A DNA stretch of 64,000 nt from Panulirus ornatus (lineage: Eukaryota > Arthropoda > Malacostraca > Decapoda > Palinuridae): NCBI RefSeq assembly GCF_036320965.1, contig NC_092287.1, positions 14,201,200 through 14,265,199 of the forward strand, written 5' to 3'. The position numbers and the translations under genes were made by a program. The notes under the pieces are model-generated. The model saw only the letters and a program-made list of their open reading frames with translations, did no database searches and was not told the origin of the DNA. Shown piece by piece: positions 40,369 through 49,436 of the stretch. The stretch's first letter is position 1, and each line of letters starts with the position of its first letter.

Positions 40369-43365
40369 ATGGGAAACAGAAGAAGGAGTCACGCGGGGAG
40401 TGATCATCCTCCTCGAAGGCTCAGAGTGGGGTGCCTAAATGTGTGTGGATGTAACCAAGATGTGAAAAAAGGAGAGATAGGTAGTATGTTTGAGGAAAGG
40501 AACCTGGATGTTTTGGCTCTGAGTGAAACGAAGCTCAAGGGTAAAGGGGAAGAGTGGTTTGGAAATGTCTGGGGAGTGAAGTCAGGGGTTAGTGAGAGGA
40601 CAAGAGCAAGGGAAGGAGTAGCAATACTCCTTAAACAGGAGTTGTGGGAGTATGTGATAGAATGTAAGAAAGTAAATTCTCGATTAATATGGGTAAAATT
40701 GAAAGTTGATGGAGAGAGGTGGGTGATTATTGGTGCATATGCACCTGGGCATGAGAAGAAAGATCATGAGAGGCAAGTGTTTTGGGAGCAGCTGAATGAG
40801 TGTGTTAGCGGTTTTGATGCACGAGACCGGGTTATAGTGATGGGTGATTTGAATGCAAAGGTGAGTAATGTGGCAGTTGAGGGAATAATTGGTATGTATG
40901 GGGTGTTCAGTGTTGTAAATGGAAATGGTGAAGAGCTTGTAGATTTATGTGCTGAAAAAGGACTGATGATTGGGAATACCTGGTTTAAAAAGCGAGATAT
41001 ACATAAGTATACTTATGTAAGTAGGAGAGATGGCCAGAGAGCGTTATTGGATTACGTGTTAATTGACAGGCGTGCGAAAGAGAGACTTTTGGATGTTAAT
41101 GTGCTGAGAGGTGCAACTGGAGGGTTGTCTGATCATTATCTTGTGGAGGCTAAGGTGAAGATTAGTATGGGTTTTCAGAAAAGAGGAGTGAATGTTGGGG
41201 TGAAGAAGGTGGTGAGAATAAGTGAGCTTGGGAAGGAGACCTGTGTGGGGAAGTACCAGGAGAGACTGTGTACAGAATGGAAAAAGGTGAGAACAATGGA
41301 AGTAAGGGGAGTGGGGGAGGAATGGGATGTATTTAGGGAATCAGTGATGGATTGCGCAAAAGATGCTTGTGGCATGAGAAGAGTGGGAGGTGGGCTGTTT
41401 AGAAAGGGTAGTGAGTGGTGGGATGAAGAAGTAAGAGTATTAGTGAAAGAGAAGAGAGAGGCATTTGGACGATTTTTGCAGGGAAAAAATGCAATTGAGT
41501 GGGAGAAGTATAAAAGAAAGAGACAGGAGGTCAAGAGAAAGGTGCAAGAGGTGAAAAAAAGGGCAAATGAGAGTTGGGGTGAGAGACTATCAGTAAATTT
41601 TAGGGAGAATAAAAAGATGTTCTGGAAGGAGGTAAATAGGGTGCGTAAGACAAGGGAGCAAATGGGAACTTCAGTGAAGGGCGTAAATGGGGAGGTGATA
41701 ACAAGTAGTGGTGATGTGAGAAGGAGATGGAATGAGTATTTTGAAGGTTTGTTGAATGTGTCTGATGACAGAGTGGCAGATATAGGGTGTTTTGGTCGAG
41801 GTGGTGTGCAAAGTGAGAGGGTTAGGGAAAATGATTTGGTAAACAGAGAAGAGGTAGTAAAAGCTTTGCGGAAGATGAAAGCCGGCAAGGCAGCAGGTTT
41901 GGATGGTATTGCAGTGGAATTTATTAAAAAAGGGGGTGACTGTATTGTTGACTGGTTGGTAAGGTTATTTAATGTATGTATGACTCATGGTGAGGTGCCT
42001 GAGGATTGGCGGAATGCGTGCATAGTGCCATTGTACAAAGGCAAAGGGGATAAGAGTGAGTGCTCAAATTACAGAGGTATAAGTTTGTTGAGTATTCCTG
42101 GTAAATTATATGGGAGGGTATTGATTGAGAGGGTGAAGGCATGTACAGAGCATCAGATTGGGGAAGAGCAGTGCGGTTTCAGAAGTGGTAGAGGATGTGT
42201 GGATCAGGTGTTTGCTTTGAAGAATGTATGTGAGAAATACTTAGAAAAGCAAATGGATTTGTATGTAGCATTTATGGATCTGGAGAAGGCATATGATAGA
42301 GTTGATAGAGATGCTCTGTGGAAGGTATTAAGAATATATGGTGTGGGAGGCAAGTTGTTAGAAGCAGTGAAAAGTTTTTATCGAGGATGTAAGGCATGTG
42401 TACGTGTAGGAAGAGAGGAAAGTGATTGGTTCTCAGTGAATGTAGGTTTGCGGCAGGGGTGTGTGATGTCTCCATGGTTGTTTAATCTGTTTATGGATGG
42501 GGTTGTTAGGGAGGTGAATGCAAGAGTCCTGGAAAGAGGGGCAAGTATGAAGTCTGTTGGGGATGAGAGAGCCTGGGAAGTGAGTCAGTTGTTGTTCGCT
42601 GATGATACAGCGCTGGTGGCTGATTCATGTGAGAAACTGCAGAAGCTGGTGACTGAGTTTGGTAAAGTGTGTGGAAGAAGAAAGTTAAGAGTAAATGTGA
42701 ATAAGAGCAAGGTTATTAGGTACAGTAGGGTTGAGGGTCAAGTCAATTGGGAGGTAAGTTTGAATGGAGAAAAACTGGAGGAAGTGAAGTGTTTTAGATA
42801 TCTGGGAGTGGATCTGTCAGCGGATGGAACCATGGAAGCGGAAGTGGATCATAGGGTGGGGGAGGGGGCGAAAATTTTGGGAGCCTTGAAAAATGTGTGG
42901 AAGTCGAGAACATTATCTCGGAAAGCAAAAATGGGTATGTTTGAAGGAATAGTGGTTCCAACAATGTTGTATGGTTGCGAGGCGTGGGCTATGGATAGAG
43001 TTGTGCGCAGGAGGATGGATGTGCTGGAAATGAGATGTTTGAGGACAGTGTGTGGTGTGAGGTGGTTTGATCGAGTAAGTAACGTAAGGGTAAGAGAGAT
43101 GTGTGGAAATAAAAAGAGCGTGGTTGAGAGAGCAGAAGAGGGTGTTTTGAAATGGTTTGGGCACATGGAGAGAATGAGTGAGGAAAGATTGACCAAGAGG
43201 ATATATGTGTCGGAGGTGGAGGGAACGAGGAGAAGAGGGAGACCAAATTGGAGGTGGAAAGATGGAGTGAAAAAGATTTTGTGTGATCGGGGCCTGAACA
43301 TGCAGGAGGGTGTAAGGAGGGCAAGGAATAGAGTGAATTGGAGCGATGTGGTATACAGGGGTTGA
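40369..43365 (+). CDS. RTE-type LINE polyprotein: AP-like endonuclease and reverse transcriptase
   Basis: A 998-residue enzyme expected to nick target DNA and copy the element RNA at the nick (target-primed reverse transcription). Endonuclease, about residues 18-260: LNVCG (Asn24), LSETKLKG (Glu53), IGAYAPG (Tyr124), GDLNAKV (Asp160, Asn162), LLDYVLIDRR (Asp228), SDHYLV (Asp255, His256). Basic linker, about 260-490. RT, about 490-820: [71 protein letters not shown] (Asp637), [25 protein letters not shown] (Asp745, Asp746), NVNKSKV, YLGVDL. The C-terminal domain, about 840-998, has [18 protein letters not shown] and [13 protein letters not shown], typical of RTE-like proteins. ATG 40369 is chosen because a TAA lies four codons upstream. 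No introns. Confidence 0.92.
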   Translation: MGNRRRSHAGSDHPPRRLRVGCLNVCGCNQDVKKGEIGSMFEERNLDVLALSETKLKGKGEEWFGNVWGVKSGVSERTRAREGVAILLKQELWEYVIECKKVNSRLIWVKLKVDGERWVIIGAYAPGHEKKDHERQVFWEQLNECVSGFDARDRVIVMGDLNAKVSNVAVEGIIGMYGVFSVVNGNGEELVDLCAEKGLMIGNTWFKKRDIHKYTYVSRRDGQRALLDYVLIDRRAKERLLDVNVLRGATGGLSDHYLVEAKVKISMGFQKRGVNVGVKKVVRISELGKETCVGKYQERLCTEWKKVRTMEVRGVGEEWDVFRESVMDCAKDACGMRRVGGGLFRKGSEWWDEEVRVLVKEKREAFGRFLQGKNAIEWEKYKRKRQEVKRKVQEVKKRANESWGERLSVNFRENKKMFWKEVNRVRKTREQMGTSVKGVNGEVITSSGDVRRRWNEYFEGLLNVSDDRVADIGCFGRGGVQSERVRENDLVNREEVVKALRKMKAGKAAGLDGIAVEFIKKGGDCIVDWLVRLFNVCMTHGEVPEDWRNACIVPLYKGKGDKSECSNYRGISLLSIPGKLYGRVLIERVKACTEHQIGEEQCGFRSGRGCVDQVFALKNVCEKYLEKQMDLYVAFMDLEKAYDRVDRDALWKVLRIYGVGGKLLEAVKSFYRGCKACVRVGREESDWFSVNVGLRQGCVMSPWLFNLFMDGVVREVNARVLERGASMKSVGDERAWEVSQLLFADDTALVADSCEKLQKLVTEFGKVCGRRKLRVNVNKSKVIRYSRVEGQVNWEVSLNGEKLEEVKCFRYLGVDLSADGTMEAEVDHRVGEGAKILGALKNVWKSRTLSRKAKMGMFEGIVVPTMLYGCEAWAMDRVVRRRMDVLEMRCLRTVCGVRWFDRVSNVRVREMCGNKKSVVERAEEGVLKWFGHMERMSEERLTKRIYVSEVEGTRRRGRPNWRWKDGVKKILCDRGLNMQEGVRRARNRVNWSDVVYRG

Positions 43366-43549
43366 CGTGCTGTCAGTGGAGTGAATCAGGGCATGTGAGG
43401 CGTCTGGGGTGGACCATGGAAAGCTGTGTAGGTATGTATACACGTGTGTGGACATGTGTATGTACATGTGTATGGGGGGGGGGGTTGGGCCATTTCTTTC
43501 GTCTGTTTCCTTGCGCTACCTCGCAGACGCGGGAGACAGCGACAAAGTA
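43366..43549 (+). other. LINE short-type 3' UTR with terminal stem-loop
   Basis: Begins TTGACGTGCTGTCAGTGGA and ends GCGCTACCTCGCAGACGCGGG-AGACAGCGAC. The segment CTCGC-AGAC-GCGGG (43520-43533) can form a 5-bp hairpin with a four-base loop, present with loop changes in all other 3' ends and in S. It is a plausible recognition site for the reverse transcriptase (inference). Confidence 0.6.
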
Positions 43550-43552
43550 TAA

Positions 43553-43570
<18 letters not shown>

Positions 43571-43605
<35 letters not shown>
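43571..43605. repeat. (TA)n tail of the intact LINE
   Basis: About 35 bases of TA after about 21 A, directly followed by the Penelope-like block. Confidence 0.95.
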
Positions 43606-43611
<6 letters not shown>

Positions 43612-44014
43612 TGGAAAGGATCACAATTTTGCGCGTGATCACATCATCAGGGGAGACACAAGAGAGAAATAAGTCAGTTGATATACATCGAAGAGACGAA
43701 GTTAGGACGCCATTTGGTAAACATGCGATTGTTCAAGACATACAACGAGCGTTCATAAACTTATCATTTTACAAATTCTATCAACAATAAAGTTATCTGA
43801 TTTGTATAGACCATCACTAATATTAAGATTATAATTCCTTGAGTATTCAGTAATAGAAGATTCAATGATATAAATAACCGAGATGGCATTACTTCAGTCA
43901 GTACAATGATCATAGTTTATTACGTGATTAAACAAGGCATCTGAATCTTGTCCCGTTCTTATACTATATCTATGTTGCTTAAATCTAACAGAAAGATCCT
44001 CACCAGTCTGCTCA
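43606..44014 (-). mobile_element. Inverted partial copy of the Penelope-like element 3' end
   Basis: About 400 bases that match, in reverse complement, the 3' end of the Penelope-like element at 46015-46415. For example, GACGCCATTTGGTAAACATG near 43707 is the complement of CATGTTTACCAAATGGCGTC near 46318. It includes the decayed codons after the GIY-YIG core. Inverted partial copies next to a main copy are typical of Penelope-like elements. Confidence 0.85.
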
Positions 44015-46464
44015 AGCAGTCTGTCCAACTGCTTTTTCCAAATCGTTAATCAAGGCCCACCAACTGAAGTTACGATTTGGATTCCATAGGAAATGCCTTG
44101 ATGCCAAGATCTGTCCTACCTCAACGATTGTTACAGCTGCCTGGTCGACCATTTGACCAATTCCAAAACATTATTCTAAAGAAACACATTGAATTAAAGA
44201 TACTTTAAATGGAGGAAGCTTTTCGCATTACTAGAGAGAAGAAACGTGCCTTTCAAATGGCAATACCGACATACTGGAAGAACCAGATGTTGGACTATTG
44301 CTATGATAGATTTAGGAAAGAGCACAATAGGCTACTAATTACACTAAATTGTCAGTTGGACCATCTTATTAAAAACAGCGACTGGACCAAGAACACAAAC
44401 CCATCTTTTGTGATAAAGCCGTCTAATAAATAACTAGATAAGGATTACTTGTTTGCATTAGGCTATGGTTTAAGTTTTGTGCGCTTAACGGGGAAGCCAG
44501 CTGTGATGATGTCACAAAGTCTTTTTGTAATCTAAAGAAATACAGTAATTTAACCAAAGATGAAATTATATCTGTAAGGGTTTAGTGTAGCCAGTTTGTC
44601 AAAACCAGTGGAACCTAATTGCCCTAGAAGATTTATAAGAACTATTAATACTTTAAAAAAAGACAAGGATATACATATTAAAGAAGCAGATAAGGCTAAC
44701 ACTGTTGTGATTTTAGACAAAAGTAACTATTTGTCTAACATGAATGGTCTTTCAAATGATGACACAACATATTCTAAACTTAGTAAAAATCCCTTAGAAG
44801 CAGTTAATTCTCATTTCATAGAGAAATGAAGTTGTTGTTGGAAGGTAATAGTTCTATTATCAAAAGTTTGTCATCTTTGTCCCCTTCATTGCCATATATG
44901 TATGGACTTATCAAAACTCATAAACAGAATTTTCCAGCAAGACCTATAGTGAGTTCAGTAGGGTCAATCACATATGAATTGTCAAAATGGTTAGTTTCTT
45001 TATAAAGCCCTTTAGTGGGTAAGATATCAAATTTTGATATCATGAACAATGTAGATTTAGTCAACAAGCTAAGCAATATCAATGTAAATTTTGATTTCAA
45101 ACTAGTTACCTTTGATGCTTCCTCACTTTTCACAAAAGTTCCAGTTGATGACCTTTTAGAATATTTACTTGATGTCTTGGATGATATTCATTTACCAGTT
45201 TCAAAGTCTGTTTTCATTGAACTGATGAAATTGTGTATAAAAGACTGTATTTCAATTCAATGGAGATTATTAAGCGCAAAAATTTGGTATGGCAATGGGT
45301 AACCCTTTTTCCCCTGTACTAATTAATCTTTATATGGAATTTTTTGAAACAAAATTACTAAAGGATATCTTACCTTCTAATGCAACTTGGTTTAGGTATG
45401 TAGATGATGTTCTTTGTGTTTGGCTAACAGATGAAAAAATTACAAATATTTCTCCCCTTACTTAACAGTTTAGTACTTTCCATCAAATTTACTGTAGGAA
45501 ATGAAAACAATTTTATGATACCACTTTTAGATTGCATGATCCATAGGCAACGAAACAAGTTTAAGTTTAGCATATACATAAAACCTACCAATGAATGCTG
45601 ATATATCCATTATTTCTCATATCAACATAACAAAATTAAATTATCATCATTTAATCTATGTTCCTTAGAGCATTACGTATTTGCAGTCCAGAGTTTATTG
45701 ATGATGAGTTTGAGAAGATATATTCTATTGGATCTAAGGTAAGGTACCCTAGATCTTTCATTGATAAATCCCTTAAGTTAGCAAAGAAATCATTTCATAG
45801 AGGTGAGCCCAAACCTCCCATTGACGCCAAGAATCTTTTAGTTCTCCCTTTTGATAATAATTTGACTTTACTTCCCATATTCCTTAAATCCTTTAATGTA
45901 AATGCTGCCTTCAGCAACAATAATACTATAAAGAGTATCTTAATCAGGAATTCACCAGAAAATTCTCTTGGATGCATCTATAAAGTGCCATGTGGAAATT
46001 GTGATAAATCTTATGTTGGGCAGACTGGTAAGAATCTTTCTCTTAGACGTAAGCAACATTAATATAGTATAAGAACGGAACAAGAATCAAATGCCTTGTT
46101 TAATCACGTTAGAAATTGTGATCATTGTATTGAGTGGAGTAATGCCATCTCAGTTATGAACTCTAACTCTATTATCACCAGAAATATCATTAAATCTTTT
46201 ATTATTAAATACACAAAGAATTACAGTGATGGTCTATACAAATTAGATAACTGTATTGATGTTAAAATTTGTAAAATGATAAGTTTATGAACGCTCGTTG
46301 TACGTCTTGGACAATCGCATGTTTACCAAATGGCGTCCTAGCTTCGTCTCTTCGATGTATATCAACTGACTTATTTCTCTCATGTCTCTCCTCTGACCAT
46401 GTGATTGTTACACGAAAGTGCACTTGGGAAGTTTTCGTGTTTCATTTTCCCCGTGGACTTATGG

Positions 46465-46467
<3 letters not shown>
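44015..46467 (+). mobile_element. Penelope-like element (RT plus GIY-YIG), decayed
   Basis: Plus-strand element of a class in which the RT is followed by a GIY-YIG endonuclease. Conserved blocks in order: KEADKANTVVILDKSNYLS (44680), LPYMYGLIKTHKQ (44890), RPIVSSVGSITYELSKWLV (44945), VTFDASSLFTKVPVDDLLEY (45108, motif A), MGNPFSPVLINLYMEFFE (45290-45345), TWFRYVDDVLCVW (45387, motif C with both Asp), MFLRALRICSPEFIDDEF (45658), then GCIYKVPCGNCDKSYVGQTG (45970-46028), the GIY-YIG core. Frameshifts or stops occur near 44435, 44585, 44826, 45003, 45290, 45465, 45600 and 46060, so it is inactive. Confidence 0.9.

Positions 46468-46538
<71 letters not shown>
46467..46538. repeat. (TA)n tract
   Basis: About 72 bases of TA between the Penelope-like element and the tRNA-like array. 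Confidence 0.95.
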
Positions 46539-46540
<2 letters not shown>

Positions 46541-46555
46541 TAGAACATAGAGACC

Positions 46556-46628
46556 TCCAACATCCAGGATCGAACACGGGATCCCTGTGTAAGAGGCGGG
46601 AATGCTACCGCTAGGCTATGGGCCTGGC
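46556..46628 (-). other. tRNA-like head
   Basis: On minus: GCCTAGCGGTAGCATTCCCGCC, split here as GCCTAGCGGTAGC and ATTCCCGCC, resembling a tRNA D-arm/A box, then TCTTACACAGGG with a TAC triplet in the anticodon position and GTTCGATCCTGG as B box. It looks like a decayed tRNA-Val (UAC), not a working gene. Confidence 0.5.
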
Positions 46629-47017
46629 TAATAGGAAATAACTATTCAAATCCTATGTACTCGAATACCCTTCGTCTCACGTTGGTGAGCAACGAGGTCT
46701 ACACTGTTCATTTCCCAACAGGCGCACATAGCCAGCAAATAGCATTTTACCCAACCTAACTGTACAACGCGGAGGTATATGAATACGAACAAAGTGCATA
46801 TGAACGCGCACCTTCACAGAACATACAAACCTCCAACAGCCAGAATCAAACCCGGGACCCCTGTTGGCGAGCAACGGGGAATACACCGGTCATTTTCCAA
46901 CAGGCGCACATAGCCAGCACATAGCATTTCACGGAACCTAACCGTACAACGCGGAGGTATATGAATACGAACAAAGTGCATATGAAAGCGCACCTTCATA
47001 GAAGATACAAACCTCCA

Positions 47018-47088
47018 ACAGCCAGGATCGAACCCGTGACCCCTGTCTAAAAGGCGGGAATGCTACCGCTAGGCTATGGGGCCTGGCT
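47018..47088 (-). other. tRNA-like head
   Basis: Same design as the head at 46556-46628: A-box-like TAGCCTAGCGGTAGC and B-box-like GGGTTCGATCCTGG on minus. The anticodon-loop region is altered (TTTTAGACAGG). Confidence 0.5.
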
Positions 47089-47172
47089 AATAGGAAATAA
47101 CTATTCGAAAACTATGTATTCGAATACACTTCGTCTCACGTTGGTGAGCAACGGGGTCTACAGCGGTCATTT

Positions 47173-48307
47173 CTATGAAGGTGCGCGTTCCTATGCACTT
47201 TGTTCGTATTCATGTACCTCCGCGTTGTACAGTTAGGTTCGGTAAAATGCTATCTGCTGGCTATGTGCGCCTGTTGGGAAATGACCAGGGTAGACCCCGT
47301 TGCTCACCAACGTGACACGAAGGGTATTCGAATACATAGTATTCGAATGATTATTTCCTATAAGCCTGGCCAATAGCCTAGCGGTAGCATTCCTGCCTCT
47401 TACACAGGGGTCCCGGTTTGATCCTAGCTGTTGGTGGTATGTATCTTCTATGAAGGTGCGCATTCATATGCACTTTGTTCGTATTCATATACCTCCACGT
47501 TGTACACTTACGTTTGGTAAAATGCGATATGCGCGCTAAGTGCGCCTGTTGGGAAAAGACCGGTGTAGACCCCGTTGCTCACCAACGTGAGACGAAGGGT
47601 ATTCGAGTACATAGTATTCGTATAGTTATTTTCTATTAGCCAGGCCCATAGCCTAGCGGTAGCATTCCCTCCTCTTACACAGGGGTCCCGGGCTCGATCC
47701 TGGCTGTTGGAGGTTTGTATGTTCCATGAAGGTGCGCGTTCATATTCACTTTTTTCGTATTCATATACCTCCGCATTGTACAATTAGGTTGGGTAAGATG
47801 CTATCTGCTGGCTATATGCGCCTGTTGGGAAATGTCCGGTGTAGACCCCGTTGCTCACCAACATCAGACGAAGGGTATTCGAGTACATAGTATTCGAATA
47901 GTTATTTTCTATTAGCCAGGCCATAGCCTAGCGGTAGCATTCCAGCCTCTTACACTGGGGTCCCAGTTTCGATCCTCGCTGTTGGAGGTTTGTATGTTCT
48001 ACGAGAGTGCGCGTTCATATGCACTTTGTTCGTATTCATATACCTCCGCGCTGCACATTTAGGTTCGGTAAAATGCTATCTGCTGGCTATGTGCGCCTGT
48101 TGGGAAATGACCGATGTAAACCCCGTTGCTCACCAACGTGAGACGAAGAGTATTCGAGTACATAGTATTCGAATGGTTATTTCCTATTAGGCAGGCCCAT
48201 ATCCTAGCAGTAGCATTCCCGCCTTTTACACAGGGGTCCCGGGCTCGATCCCGGCTGTTGTAGGTTTGTATGTTCTATGGAGGTTCGTGCTCATACGTAC
48301 TTTGTTC

Positions 48308-48308
<1 letters not shown>
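47173..48308 (+). repeat. tRNA-like 275-bp unit array, plus-oriented arm
   Basis: Four plus-oriented tRNA-like heads at about 47365, 47640, 47915 and 48191 give a very regular period (CAGGGG or its variant at 47405, 47680, 47955 and 48231, so 275, 275 and 276 bases). Between heads each unit carries GGTGCGCGTTCATATGCACT, then TACCTCCGCGTTGTACA, GTGCGCCTGTTGGGAAATGA, CCCCGTTGCTCACCAACGTG and a palindromic GTATTCGAATAC block. The units are clearly diverged, so the array is not recent. Confidence 0.9.
47640..47709 (+). other. Best-preserved tRNA-like head (Val-UAC-like)
   Basis: D-arm-like GCCTAGCGGTAGC. The anticodon stem CTCCT/AGGGG pairs at all five positions (one wobble) around loop CTTACAC, which gives anticodon TAC. 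The B box GGCTCGATCC is close to consensus, but the T stem and acceptor stem pair poorly, so a functional tRNA is unlikely. Sister heads are at 47365-47434, 47915-47984 and 48191-48260. Confidence 0.5.

Positions 48309-48397
<89 letters not shown>
48309..48397. repeat. (TA)n tract
   Basis: About 89 bases of TA between the tRNA-like array and element S. Confidence 0.95.
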
Positions 48398-49354
<957 letters not shown>

Positions 49355-49411
<57 letters not shown>

Positions 49412-49436
49412 TGTGTATGTATATATATATATATGT
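49355..49436. repeat. (GT)n then short (TA)n
   Basis: About 60 bases of GT followed by TATATATATATATGTATAT, immediately upstream of a full-length LINE. Confidence 0.95.

Larger units (their letters stand above)
40246..43571 (+). mobile_element. Full-length, apparently intact RTE-type LINE
   Basis: Complete element: 5' UTR of 123 bases (40246-40368), one 998-residue ORF, short-type 3' UTR of 184 bases (43366-43549) and about 21 A, then (TA)n. A size of about 3.3 kb, a single ORF, endonuclease directly upstream of RT, no zinc-knuckle ORF1 and a short repeat-rich 3' UTR fit the RTE clade. No stop, frameshift or catalytic-residue loss is visible, which makes it the best candidate driver of the family here. 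Clear target-site duplications cannot be seen because both flanks are TA/TG repeats. Confidence 0.9.
46539..47172 (-). repeat. tRNA-like 275-bp unit array, minus-oriented arm
   Basis: Minus-oriented units of the array. tRNA-like heads lie at 46556-46628 and 47018-47088, and the middle unit (near 46840-46870) has lost its head by an internal deletion. Each unit carries a second part with GGTGAGCAACG and CGCACATAGCCAGCA motifs. The orientation flips at about 47173. Confidence 0.85.

Noticed and set aside
41175..41888. Recurrent 237-residue antisense ORF ([10 protein letters not shown]...) and 150-residue antisense ORF ([10 protein letters not shown]...)
   Set aside because: They recur only because the LINE recurs. 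They lie antisense to conserved endonuclease/RT codons and break at the same places as the sense frame.
43606..46467. Endogenous virus or LTR retroelement
   Set aside because: Motif order (RT then GIY-YIG), absence of LTRs, gag or integrase, and the inverted partial copy fit a Penelope-like element.
47640..47709. Functional tRNA-Val gene
   Set aside because: The anticodon arm is good, but T and acceptor stems pair poorly and the unit is tandemly repeated with drift.
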